Shown piece by piece: positions 23,084 to 45,700 of a stretch of DNA of 64,000 nt. Made by a program: the position numbers and the translations under genes. The DNA is from Monosiga brevicollis MX1 (Eukaryota > Opisthokonta > Choanoflagellata > Craspedida > Salpingoecidae). Location of the stretch: NCBI RefSeq assembly GCF_000002865.3, contig NW_001865048.1, positions 549,901 through 613,900 on the forward strand. The letters run 5' to 3'. Numbering within the stretch: the first letter of the stretch is position 1; each line of letters starts with the position of its first letter. Under the pieces are notes generated by a model. The model was not told the origin of the DNA. It did no database searches and worked only from the letters and a program-made list of their open reading frames with translations.

Positions 23084-25420
23084 TCAACCCAGACGAATCT
23101 GGTAGCGCGAGATGAACCCTGTCTCCTCCGGGCGATAAGGAAACCACATGATGTAGTTGGTACCCCAGATGTTGTTGTACAGGCAGGAGCTGAAACCTTG
23201 GTTCAGGTCTGGTAGCGCATCACAGCAAGCTGGAAAGGGAGTTGGATGGCCCCAGGCTATGACTGGAGCATCAAGAGCCGTCACGCTGAGCCGTCGGTCA
23301 TTCCCCGTGTAATGCACGCTTCCGCTCACCGCATGCAAAACCTGCCCGCCAAGCAAGGATCGGTGAGTGTTCACTGCTAGCTAACAAACTGCTACTGTGC
23401 ATCATCCGACCCAGCACTCCAAGCGTCTCAAAAATCTGCTGCCTGCAACAGGAGATGGCGAAACTGGGCACGCACCGTCGAGCCATTGATGGCCACATCC
23501 AGCGGATGAAGGGTGGTGTTCAACTTGTCCATCGACCAGCCATAGTTGGTGTTTGATAGATCGGTGCTTGGATCAAAGCGGAGCCAAAGACTCTCCGGCA
23601 AGCGCGTGGCTGGCTTGTTCAGGATTGTCACAGTCAGCTGCAACCTGTGGGTCAAAATAAAATAAAATAAAATAATAAAAAACCGTTTGGTCAGATGAAC
23701 GAGCGAACCTCAGTGCAAGCCGTGGAACATGATCGACTTACTGGCTTGGGTTGGCCGTCGCCCACTGATAGTGAAGCCACACCGTGGCAGGCGCGCCATA
23801 GTGCTTGGTCAAGTTTGTATTCATGACCAGCTCCAGCTGCAGGTCCGTCACACCTGCAGGCGGCCGTCGTACGCGTGACATCAGTTCATCGTCAAATCAA
23901 ACGCCATAAGCACCGCTTGGCCAAAATGGCAGAAAACCGCTCACCGTCTTTTTGCCGTTCAAATGCTGCAACCAACTGGGCATGCGCTGTCTGCTTCCAA
24001 TTGCCATACTGACTCGTATTGAGTCCGGGCTTCCCAAAGTCTTTGGGGGCGTAGCTTGGAATTTGCCCCTCAATAAGCCTATCAGGGCATTCCACAATCA
24101 AGCCATGCTTCAACACTGCAATCCGGCATTGCTATCGCGTTTGCACCCACTCAAAGTAATGATTGAAAAACTTGTCGTATTCATCTGGCGTGTGTGACTA
24201 TCGAGTAGCCATCACCACTTGCATCAGCACCACTTTGCCTGAACACGATAGCATCGAGCCGAATCATTGGTGCACGAGTGAGGCGATACCCAACCTGGTA
24301 CTCAAAGAGAGCGACCACATCTTGCGTCGAAGCAAAGGAGGTGCCCCCATGCTCAAGTTGAACAAGTCCACCAGCTGCATTGAATTGCAGCCGCAACGAC
24401 TCATAGGTCAGCATCGCCGTGGGATCAGAGATCTGGCATTGCAAGACAACGCCCCGGTAAGAGCAAGTAGGTTGCTATCTCGTATCATTCCCGGCATCCG
24501 CTCGAGGGACATTGCAAGAACCCCATGCTTTTTTGATACCCCAAAGCGTCCGTCCTGAAGCAAGGCGACAGCAAAAGGTACCTTCTGATAGCCCGACAGG
24601 CCGGGTGAACGAGGCTCGAGTTCTTGGAGCCGCTGTCTGATGTCGTTGGCCAAGGGATGGCCCCCCAAGGCCTGCATTGGATACGTGAGACCCCAGTCGC
24701 GTTGCTCGTTCCAAGTTGCTGTTTTTGGCGTCCCCCAAGTGGACATCGGCATCAAAATATGCAAGCACGCCAGTGAGCAGGCGTTTGGGTCGGCAAGGGC
24801 CACGCTATGCCCAATGACACTAAGAGTGATCCAGCCCACCTGCAATGGCCAGAAAGTTGCTGGCGTTGTATTGAAGGGGGTAAAAGGCTGTATTATCCCA
24901 ATTGGTCACGTCGCCTGCCGCATGATTTACGCGGGTACAAGATGAGCGTGTGGCTGCAGCACAGATGCGGTCGAATCCTGGTCCAGTTGAGGCTTCATCA
25001 ATGTGTGATCGTTGCCTGGTCAGACGTGGAACATACCCAGAACGTTCTTGACATCACCACCCCATGTGTGCTCTGGGCTGCAAAATTCAAGCGGGCCGTC
25101 ATGTACACACTACATTTTACACGAATAGCAGGGGTGATGGGGGCTGGAGACATACTTTTTGAGGAGCAGCCGAGTAAAGTTGAGCAAAATTGGATCTGAA
25201 GCATTGCATTGGCCATGGCTCTGGCAGTCCTCCCTGTCAAACCAACAAAGGTAGCTGAGGTGCCCCGACTAGTCGTCTATCCGGTTTTTTTTTTTTTAAT
25301 CGTTGAAGTCGTAAACTTGCCCCACGAAAAGGAGAGGTACTGACCAGGCACGCAACATTTCGCGATACTGCGTGTTCTTGACAGGGTCACTAGGAACGCC
25401 ATAGATCCACGTGTCTGCAT

Positions 25421-25453
<33 letters not shown>

Positions 25454-27192
25454 TGTAGCATAAGCCACCGTGCATGAAAAGCAAGGTCTACAGAGAACGC
25501 AATTGCCTGCAAACTTGTGCGATCAAAAAGCGCAATGGCCACGCACCGCCAATCTCATCTTCGACGATGGGTAGCTGAGCACGAATAGGGTCGAGCAGCC
25601 GGAAAAAGGCATCAAAAGAGGATGGCAAAACAGTTGCATTGGTAAATTCGGACCGCAATGAGGCCCAGTGGTCTTGGATCTGGTCTACACTCCACGGGCC
25701 GGCGTTATCGTTGTTGTAGTCTGGGCATAGAGCATGGCTGAGCCCTAATTGTCGCACCACATGCCATAAGAAGATGAGTATGGGTGGCGATTGGAACAAC
25801 ATTTGATTCTGATCAGCCATCGCCCACCATCCAGAACGATGCAATCCTCAAGCGTGATTCCGCCATAGCCGTAGGGATGAACTGTGGCCAGGACCTCAGT
25901 GCGACTATCTGGATCCCGCCAGCGGAAGACGCGCGGTACGCCAGGGGCCAACGAAGCCGTATTGACGCCCGAGGAGAACCCCAAGATGCCTGCCCATCAG
26001 CGCTCGCACAAGAGTGAGGGAACAGAGGACACGTGCTGCAGCGATCTTGGATACAAACAAATTAGCCAGACGGTGCAAAGCTCTACGAGGATGCGCACCG
26101 TTTCGAGCCAGCAGTGGGATCATGCCCCGTGTGGCGCCTGGGACGTCCCGCTGGGTCATGACCAAGGGACTGGAGATGTTGAGTTGCACAGACAAGCGCT
26201 TGCCCAACTGATCAGTCACAAGTCACCCAGAGCGAGAAGCATGCATGAGGACATGAGTATAGATGAGCGGATTGATCTACTTCGGCAGATAAGCTGCACA
26301 AACCTGTAGAGCCTCCTCAAAGAAAGCGGACGAGAAGGTAGCGGTCTCCGAGTTGTGGGGGAAAGCCTGCATGTAAAATGGAGCAGCAAACTTGAATAAA
26401 CCGGTTTTCAGTTCACGGCTATAGCCAATTGCCCATAAGCACGCACTTGCATGACCACGTCTCCATTTCGAAGAGCGGCTCGAATCTGGTCTTGCTCTGT
26501 CGGGGTTGGGCAGGTAAACCCCATTCCTATGATGGAGTGTCGATGGAAGCAGTGATCGCAACAGTTGAAGACATTGAGGGCAAGATCGCCGGCGCTCGCG
26601 CAACAACTAGGAAACCTCAGGACCTGCCGGCAAAAGGCATCCTGTGTCATACCAAATTTTGACAGTCACTGACTTACCAGGCGGGCAGTCCAAGAGTAGG
26701 GAGACAATGTAGGGATGGGTCGTGAAGACAAGACCTTCGCCATGGCCTGGAGGATGTTGTTGGAACCACTCGGCAGTTGTTTTCTAAAGCCACCAAATTG
26801 CAATGTCCATATGATTGAGTCTTACAGCCGGTGTGAGGTCGTAGTCGCCACGAGGTGACGAGGTGACGAGTGTCGACAAACCGCCTCCAGCAGGTACTTT
26901 TTGTAGTTGTCGAGCTCATGCGCAGCAGTATCAGCAAATCCGACGTCCAGATGGCACGTCTGATTATGCACCGGATCCCCGACATTATGGGTTGAGTGAA
27001 ACGAGTATGAGCGTGGGTCAGCCAGGCACGTCATGCCAAGCGATGCGGAAATTGTCCTCCGAGGAGGAAGAGGAGGGCTCGCACCTGAACGACATGGACA
27101 TGTGTCACGTGCGACACATCACGCGCCGAAACCAGCAACCCCAGCAAAGCCGCAGCCCAGCACAGCCAACGTAACCCAATCCGCCACATCAT
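23084..27192 (-). CDS. Secreted GH38-like (DUF5054) putative glycosidase
   Basis: Probable extracellular or luminal carbohydrate-active enzyme; the substrate is unknown. The first exon (27192-27085) encodes 36 residues, MMWRIGLRW followed by a hydrophobic core (CWAAALLGLLVSA), which is a good signal peptide. It then reads HVHVVQ and splices in phase 0 (intron 27084-26960) to TCHLDVGFADTAAHELDNY. The H-x-D-x-G-(F/Y) start resembles the zinc-binding H-x-D strand of GH38-type seven-stranded barrels and the opening of DUF5054 proteins. Later exons include TTAEWFQQHPPGHGEG, FTCPTPTEQDQIRAALRNGD, FYMQAFPHNSETATFSS, LVMTQRDVPGATRGMIPLL and YGYGGITLEDC. The C-terminal exon holds SSCLYNNIWGTNYIMWFPY, with a stop at 23084. 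There are roughly ten or more introns, some with long A/T runs (25422-25451). The family call rests on remembered motif patterns. Confidence 0.7.
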
Positions 27193-27305
27193 CCAACTTC
27201 AAACCCAGCACCCTCAAGTTCCAACACGACCAGTCTCTCCTTCCCGCCGCCCGGATGCACCTCGCCTCCGCCCCCTTCAAAAAAAAAAGCGATCAGTCGT
27301 GTTGT

Positions 27306-27378
<73 letters not shown>

Positions 27379-27672
27379 TGTGTGTGTGTGAACTGCAAAT
27401 GAGAGATGACGCAATTTGTATCTCTGTTTTTACATGTGGTAGTTTTGCCTCCTCTTTCTCTCTCTAATTGGATCTCTCTCTTCATCGTATCGTATCGTAT
27501 CGATGTGAAAATGTCATCATTTTGAAGTTGCAGCAAAAAGGGGTGCTGATCGTGTGTGTGGGCGATGGCCAACCGAGTGGATGGATGGCGCGCTTGGACG
27601 AATGAGCTATTGAGCTGATGCGCCAGATCTTGGGTCACTGGGTTCTCTGATGCCTGCTTGTGCGCGACGAAG
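27193..27672. promoter_or_regulatory. Divergent spacer between DUF5054 gene and POMGNT1
   Basis: Only 480 bases between the two start codons, about 90 of which are a (GT)n tract. The two promoters must share or closely flank the repeat. A short (ATCGT)n run lies at 27485-27503. Confidence 0.65.
27303..27390. repeat. Long (GT)n microsatellite in a divergent promoter region
   Basis: About 42 GT units with two interruptions (TTTG near 27311 and TATG near 27371), occupying the middle of a 480-base bidirectional promoter region. Confidence 0.96.
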
Positions 27673-30600
27673 ATGGCACGGTCGTCGCAGGCTCAACGCG
27701 TGGTTGTGGCCTTGTTGCTTGTCAGCCTGGGCGTCAACCTCCTCTTCCTCAGATACTGGCTCGCCGATAGCCATCGAGCTCTCGATGGCTTGAATGACCA
27801 AGGTACGCTCTCGATTTGGTGCCTCTTACCCCCTCGGTCCCCTTTCTTTTGCCCCCATCTCCGGGCCCTGACGCCTTTGACTCCCACGCATGGCTCAACT
27901 GTGTGCGAACACGTCAACAACGGATCAGGCATACCATGGCAAGACAGGGCCCGAAACGAAGGCGATGTGCATCTACCGCTCAATCAAAAGCAACCATCGG
28001 CGACGAAGCGGCCAGCTACAGCGCCTGTCCCTGCGCTTGACGAACGCAAAGGTGTCATTCACCACGACCACCCGGGTGTCCACGTGGCAGATTCCTTCTC
28101 CATCGAGGCCTACTCGAGTCGTTTGGCGGTTTGGGTCCGAGTAGACGGCAAGACCGTGCGTAGTGCAAAGTAGCAAGCTCTACCCATCAGTCTTTGCATG
28201 AACCCATGTCCTGACTCAACCTCGATTCTCACTGCTCGTCGGCCGTGTCCAATGCCTTTTAGATCTATAACGTGACACTGTCGCCAACAATTGAATCGCA
28301 GCGCGGCATCCACGTTGTCAGCCTAAATGGTGCCACCGCACAAGTAACCTCAGTCGCCGACTTTGACACCTACGCCCCAGGTGCCGAAGAATGTAAGCCG
28401 AGCTCATCGATTCGATTGACTGTCAGCCCCTTGCACCACCGCCCAAAACTTGCCGACGCCCACCCTCATGAGGCATCGCGGATCAGATTTACTCGCGCAC
28501 ATGGGCACAATGCATTCAAACCGTATTCTCGTCTTTGTTGTTCGTGACGAGGCCTCAAATTCTCTATCCTCTCGCTGCCGCGAGCTCTTCAAGGAAATGG
28601 GTAGTCAGAAGGTGAGCCATGTCAGCCAACCCCCCTTTGAAAAGCGAAAGACGCACCTTTTCCATGCTTGACCAAGCGTCTTGCGCTTTTACATGCTTGA
28701 CCGAGCACAGCAACACACAATTTTCCACAAGCTCGGCCCTAAACTCTTATGTGCCCTTTCTTGCTCGTGTTTAGATTGACAAGCTGGGCTGGCGAGGGAT
28801 GTGGGCCATGATTACGCGTCTGGACCACCCAAGTGAGACAGTGGTATGTTCATGCAGCGCCACGCTTTCTGCCAGCTCTTGAGCCCAACTGCTGCTCAGG
28901 ACGTCGTGCACAAGTCTTTAGTTATCCTCGCGTGTTGTTGAACCTCTCATATCCCATTTGCTGGCAGGAAACGTTGAGCCAGGTGATCTCGACGAGTGAA
29001 TGGGCACCGCCTGCAAAGGTGGGAATCCATCCTTGAACGGCTGATATCAGATACCACCAACATTAGACGTGTCCCTTTTTTTTCGCCAATTTAATCAATC
29101 CGTGTCACGCTTGGCCCGGCCAGGCCACTGCTTTACTTGAAGCGGATGACGGGCCTCCTTGCAATTATGCCGATGCAGACCGGTACGTCGATGTTATCCT
29201 TGCCTCTCATCGTAGCCAAGACTCGCACCTCGGCCTCTGACACCTTGCTGCACCATAGCCGAAGTTTTTGCGGTCAATATGACGGGTATCCTGAGCTTTG
29301 CCAGTGCCAGACTCCACTCGTCATCGATGCAGCGCCGCATCAACCCTTATCGTACGCATCTTTGGCACATCTCCGATTTTGCTCCAGCGGGGGATGTGGC
29401 ATGATCAAACGCTCCTCCGAGCTTGACTGGCCCAATGCTTTGCTTTAGTGAGCTGGCCGATGTCCCCGTCATAATCGTGGCATCTGAGAACCGGCCCCGC
29501 TATCTGTACAGAGCTCTCTTGGCACTCTTGAATAGCCAGGTACGCACGAGTGACCGACCACCCATGCTGCGACCCTACTCATCACTTCAGCTCATGGACT
29601 CTGGCACGCATACACATGCGCGGCACACACACATTTTCACGGATGTAATTTGCCGTGGTGCTGATTATTTTCCGCCGCCAACTTCACTCCAGGGATCTGC
29701 ACGAGGCCTCATCCACGTTTACATAGATGGACGAAGCAAACCGGAAGCTGCTCGTATGACGCGCCTTCTCGGCATCAAGTTCACTTGTCAAGAGCCCCAT
29801 GGCGAGAAGAACGGTCGCATCAGCCAACACTATTTTGATGCCCTCTCTGCAGCCTTTCACCTTGATTTTCCCAATGCTGGTGTGTGCCTGAGCTTGGTGT
29901 CACGACGTTGGCCTGTTGTAATCAACACTCTGATGCATACCTCTGCTCCCCTTGTGATGATCGCCCGACTCGCTGCCATGCGCTCTTGCAGAGCATGTAA
30001 TCATTCTAGAAGAGGATCTGGAAGTGAGCGCCGACTTTTATCACTACTTTGCCTCTACGCGGCATCTGCTTCTTCAAGATCCGTCTCTGTATTGCATCTC
30101 GGCCTGGAATGACTTGGGCTACATGCACACCGCACAGGACAGCAGCTTGCTATATCGGGTGGAAACCATGCCTGGCTTGGGTTGGATGTTATCGCGGTCA
30201 CTCTTTGTAGACGAGCTGGAGCAGAATTGGCCACAAGCCGAAAAAATGTGGGATTGGGACATGTGGATGCGTTTGCCAAACATTCGCAAGGACCGCGAGT
30301 GCCTTATTCCAGATATCTCGCGCACTTTTCATTTCGGTGCCTCCGGTGTTAACCTCAACTCTTATTTTCAAAAGGTCTACTTTGAAAAGCACCTTCTGAA
30401 CCAAGCGCCCGCGGCTCGCGTCAAGACAGCAGGCATGACCCAACGTGAATATGAGGAGCAATTGGACAGCCTCATCCAGAGTTCACATGCCGTGGACACG
30501 GCCCGGGACCCCTGCCAGTATCAGGATATCATTCCGCCCGGGAACCAGGACCACTGGGTTTTCTACATCAAAATGCGTTCTGACTATGATTGGGACACCT

Positions 30601-31102
30601 GGCTGGCTTTGGCCTCATGCTGGAAGATTTGGGATTTGGATGCGCGTGGATTTCACAAAAGGTTGGTCATGGTCGTGTTGCACTACCCCCGTGCGTTTGC
30701 CTCTGATACGCCAAGCTGGGTATCCTATTCGTTCCTGCACTCTTGACTGCCACACTACAATCATGTTTAGCGTCTGGCGGCTATTCTTGAATGGGACTCC
30801 CATTTTTGTTGTGGGATCTACGTCTCCATACTACAAGCACAAACCGGTGCGTGGGCTTGCAAAGCGTTTGTTCATCGCCATGTGAAAGATCGAGCCTTTT
30901 AAAAAGTGGATTCTCTTACATGTTGATACCAAGATGTTTAAAAACTAACACACGGACAATACTTCAGATGAACATCCCATCTCATTCTGCAAGGCTTCGA
31001 TCATCTCACATCCTGTCTTGCCTGCTCACTGCTTATTCACACGAAAAAAAATTGCAGGCACATCTTGATCCCATCTTCAAGCCGAAGCAGCCTAAGAATT
31101 AA
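27673..31102 (+). CDS. POMGNT1: POMGNT1-like O-mannose beta-1,2-GlcNAc transferase (GT13)
   Basis: Type II Golgi enzyme that adds GlcNAc to O-linked mannose. The start is the ATG at 27673 (MARSSQAQR), followed by a membrane anchor (VVVALLLVSLGVNLLFLRYW). The stem lectin domain follows (YSSRLAVWVRVDGK, then GIHVVSLNGATAQV and FDTYAPG; LVFVVRDEASNSLSSRC-like at 28530; GWRGMWAMI). A Cys-containing linker reads SFCGQYDGYPELCQCQ (about 29260). The catalytic domain has ENRPRYLYRALLALLNSQ, IHVYIDGRSKPEA, the metal-binding acidic motif ILEEDLEVSADF (30006), YCISAWNDLGYMHTAQD, ETMPGLGWMLSR, WDWDMWMRLPN and IPDISRTFHFG. The C-terminal region (HWVFYIKMRSDYDW, WDLDARGFHK, FVVGSTSPYYKHKP) is specific to POMGNT1 rather than MGAT1. 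The last exon ends FKPKQPKN with a stop at 31100-31102. It looks complete. Confidence 0.93.
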
Positions 31103-31336
31103 TGTTCAAATCCGAATTCAGTTCCTTGCTTATCAGGCTGTGCCGCTTGAGCAGACCCATGAGGCCTTCAGGCTGTAGAGTCACTGGACCCGCTCGCGGC
31201 GCGCTCGCCCTTCTGCAATTCCCACGAATCAGGCATGCGCCACGATGAGTCACAAAGCCGGCATGCCAAGCAAGAGAAATAATCAATCAATCGATGCCAC
31301 AATCCTGCTGTCCCAGCCAAGGCCTCTACGCGTTGA
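31103..31336. other. Short convergent spacer between POMGNT1 and NBEAL
   Basis: 234 bases between two stop codons; nothing recognised. The 3' UTRs probably meet or overlap. Confidence 0.5.
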
Positions 31337-41751
<10,415 letters not shown>

Positions 41752-41928
41752 GCTGTCAGCCCAAATCGCCCATGAGCATGGGCACACGTGGGGTGGGGAT
41801 AATTGGGTTGATGAGGCCGGCTACTCAGTGCGTTCGAGTCGCGGGTCCTCAGGGCATTAAATAGCAATAAAATAACCCCGCCCGGCTAGCCGCACCACAT
41901 CCTATCTCGACCAAAGGGGCATTCACCG

Positions 41929-41947
41929 GTGTGATCAATTGATCACA
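41929..41947. promoter_or_regulatory. Palindrome in the NBEAL/XPB divergent spacer
   Basis: The sequence TGTGATCAATTGATCACA is an 18-base perfect inverted repeat (41930-41947), 178 bases upstream of the NBEAL start codon. It is not associated with any coding frame, and a dimeric transcription-factor site is possible. Only the symmetry is seen; the function is a guess. Confidence 0.4.
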
Positions 41948-42245
41948 TCTACATGACACACCAGTACCTGACCAGCACGTCACTTTGACTGTGGCTGATG
42001 TCAACTCACGCACCTGACACGCCGTTGTTCGCTTCGCTGTCCTGCTCGATCTGACCCACGAGTCGGACCAAACCAACCAACATTGACAATAAAAAACGAG
42101 TGGCACAAGCTGACTGACAGCAACCGCCACCGCCACCAATGTGAGTTGCCAGCGAGTGCCCCGCCCAAGCAGCCCACCAAGGCGGAATCAGATCAGTGAG
42201 ACAAGAACGAGAAGAAGCAGATCCAGAAGAGAGCGCGCGTCTGCG

Positions 42246-42248
<3 letters not shown>

Positions 42249-42287
<39 letters not shown>
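42249..42287. repeat. (GT)n microsatellite in a divergent promoter region
   Basis: About 19 GT units between the NBEAL and XPB start codons, followed by (CT)n tracts. Confidence 0.95.
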
Positions 42288-42290
<3 letters not shown>

Positions 42291-42743
42291 TCAAAAGGCA
42301 ATCTGCCAATAAAATGGATCTTCAAAGTAACGTTTGATCTCTCTCTCTCTCTCAACCAATTCATCCCAAACTCTCTAACCCTCTCAAACCCTCTCTCTCT
42401 CAAACTCTCTTCTTGTACACATGTACGTCCAAACCTGAGCTCACTGGCTTCGTCGTCTGGCTTCGCGGCGGTGAATGGTGATGCACCGAGTCAGTGTGTG
42501 TGGAGTGTGAACGAGCAGGTGACGGTCTTCGACGACGGGCCTGTCGTTTCGGGTTGAACAAGAGGCGCCAAAGGCCGAGCACCAACCGGCTGGCTGAGCC
42601 AGGGCATTGAGGTTCAGGGAATAGCAAACCCAAAGGTCGGTCATTGGCTGGGATTCGCTTCCCCTGCATGGAGCCTTCATCAATTTTATTTTTTTTATTT
42701 TTTTCGTCGTGGCTGCTCCAAGGCCTCAGGCATACTGGCCAAG

Positions 42744-45700
42744 ATGGCCTCTTCCAAGCGCAGTAGCAGTCAAGCCGAAGCCATTGATCACGATGAGGAA
42801 GACTTCAAGACCCCTTCTGGTGTGTGTCTCGAACCAAGACTCGACAGCTCAGCGCTCCAGGGGGCGCCCGTTCGGTTCGTGGCGCACGCTAATCAGCGCT
42901 CTTGTCGGCTCACACAGCTGTCCAGAAGACAAAGCGCACCAAGCGCACCAAGCGAGCCTCAAATGCGACCGCGAACGACGAAGAGGAAACTGAGCGGATT
43001 GATTTCGAGGATTCAGACCTGACACGACCGGATATGGGAATCGGCAACACCTGTACGCTCTCTTGCCAGTTGATGACCCATCCAGGCCATTCTTGAGTCC
43101 CGTGATTCGCTCGCCGGCATTGCCTGGCCCCTACCTCACAGCCCCGCTTGCCGCGCAGCGAGCTTTGAAACGGACGAATATGGTGCCATCGACATGCGGC
43201 ATGCACTCGAGCTGAAGCCCGATCACCCCAATCGGCCTATTCTAGTAGTAAGCCCGCCCTTCGCAATCGCATTGTTCCGGCAAACCCGCAAGGCTCACGA
43301 GCACTCTGGCTGCATTTGAGCCATAGACTCCAGATGGGCAAATTTTTTTGGAAACTTTTTCCCCCATTTACAAGCAGGCCTATGATTTTCTCATTGCCAT
43401 TGCTGAGCCCATCTGTCGCCCCGAGCACATTCACGAGTACCGCATCACCTCGTACTCCCTTTACGCCGCCGCTTCAGTTGGTATCCAGACGGACGACATC
43501 ATGAAGTATCTGGACCGCCTTTGCAAAACCGACCTACCCCTGCCCGTGCGCAAGGACATTCGCACCTGCACTGAGCGTTATGGCAAGGTACGACTGCCTG
43601 CCGACACCCCGCCGCTGTGGGCATCGTTTTGTGAGGGCTTCCTTTGTGGTTTGGCTTGCGGGTTTTCCTGCTGCTCCTTCGCTCGTGACGACTGTGGCTG
43701 TTGCTTCTTTAATCCTGGCTGGGCTGTGTGTTGCCATTACCAGGTCAAGCTAGTGCTGCGCAGCAACCGCTACATTGTTGAAACCAACGATGAGAAGGCC
43801 ATCTCGGTACGCCGTCTGGTGCTCCTCCAGGCGCCACCGTCACACACAGGAGGCCTCATACACCATGATTCTTTTTTAGGATTTGCTGAAGAACCCCGTC
43901 ATTCGCAACGCCAAAATAGACGATAGCGAAGTGCAAGAGCAGCGTGGCGGGGCCCCATCTGCCGATAAGTTTCAGGTGTGGCCAAATACGTAAATGCGTG
44001 AATCATCTGCCCACGTGTGCCCTGAGTGAACTTGGAGCTCGGCGCGCTCACAGTGGATACATGAATTCATGCTAAAACCCTGGCGTAGTTTGAGGGCCAG
44101 GCGGCTGCCGATGCCGCCCGCCTACGAACATCGCAGGCCCATCAAGAAGATGGTGACGAGTTGTCGGATGAGGCGCTCGTCGCCGCTGCTGATGCCACCG
44201 AGGAGGTAGGATGGCTTTTGGACTGGCCATATTCTGGATGGCCTGGGCTCAAGTATTGTACTACATCTGACTTTTTTTTTTTTTCGTCGGTGATGCTGCG
44301 CATTGACGCCTGCTCATCGGCTACTTTCAGCTGGCCGCGGTGCCAAAAGACATCCTTGACCTCTATGATCGAGTGGATGAGTTTGCTGCTGACGTAAGTG
44401 TGATTGAGCTAGCGCACCTGTTCTTGAGACCACCATCAACTGACCGATGCATGGGCACACAGACGGACAAGACACTCTTCTCCTTTGAAATCAAGAAGGA
44501 GCATGTGGAAAGCGTTCAAGCAGAATGTGCTCCATCTCGTCTCGATTACCCTTTGATTGGCGAGTATGACTTTCGGCGCGACCAAAAGCTCCGTGATCTC
44601 AAGATTGATCTCAAGCCCACCTGCATTCTGCGGCCCTACCAAGAAAAGTCGCTCAGCAAAATGTTTGGCCGGACGGGCCAAGCACGTTCCGGCATTATCG
44701 TGCTACCCTGCGGCGCTGGCAAAACCCTCACTGGTGTGACTGCCGTGTCGACCATCAAAAAACGTGCCATCGTGTTGTGCACCTCCACCGTGGCTGTGGA
44801 GCAGTGGTGCTCGGAATTTCGCCGCTGGTGCAATGTCGATCCCAGCATTATCCGCAAGTACGCTGCACAAACCATCTTCGCTGCTTTGATGGGCCAGCAC
44901 ACGTTTGCCTAACCGCACTTCGACACGCATTTATCTCACATGTTTGGGCGTGGTCTGTGGGGGGCTGCATGCATCTATAAAGGTTTACACGCGATGACAA
45001 AGAACTACCACCCGAAGATTGTATCATCTGCTGCACGTGAGTTTACCTGTGCGAGGAGCTTTTTACTCTTACCTGTTCCGTCTGGCGTTGTCTCGAGCCC
45101 TGCGTCATGAGCAGCTGGAATTGCGTTTGCTCTATCTTAGGTACTCCATGCTGGCGCCAAAGAAGAATCGATCCGAGGAGGCAGCACGCGTAATCAACTT
45201 TTTGCGCAAGCGCGAATGGGGCATCATGGTGCTGGACGAGGTTGGCCACCAACACTGGCGCTGTAACCACCCACTCGTCGTGGCGGTGGGCCTATATCAC
45301 TACGTGACACACTCTCACCCACGTGTATTCCCTTTAGGTGCAAACGGTACCCGCTGCTAAATTTCGAGCCCTCTTGACGGAGATTCCCAGCCACTGCAAA
45401 CTTGGTCTGACCGCAACGCTGGTCCGCGAGGATGGCAAGATTGATGACCTTCGATTTTTGGTTGGCCCAAAGCTGTATGAGGCCAACTGGATGGATTTAC
45501 AAGCGGCGGGTCATATCGCCCGCGTACAGTGCATTGAGGTGTGGTGCCGTATGACCGAGGGCTTTTACGAGGAGTACCTCCGTGGGAAGAACCGCATTCA
45601 TCTCAAGCGGCAGCTTTGCGTATGCAACCCCATCAAGGTTTGACATGTGCCATCTCAACAGAATGATAGTCATCTTGCTGCGCATGACTGATGCATGCGG

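Larger units (their letters stand above)
41752..42743. promoter_or_regulatory. Divergent spacer between NBEAL and XPB
   Basis: About 1 kb holding two promoters. It contains a (GT)n tract at 42249-42287, then (CT)n runs at 42338-42408. A small palindromic GTGTGATCAATTGATCACA lies at 41929-41947. No gene is supported. Confidence 0.6.

Noticed and set aside
27673-31102. MGAT1 (N-glycan GlcNAc transferase I) as the identity of the GT13 gene
   Set aside because: The stem lectin domain and the C-terminal WDLDARGFHK and VVGSTSPY regions are POMGNT1 features that MGAT1 lacks.
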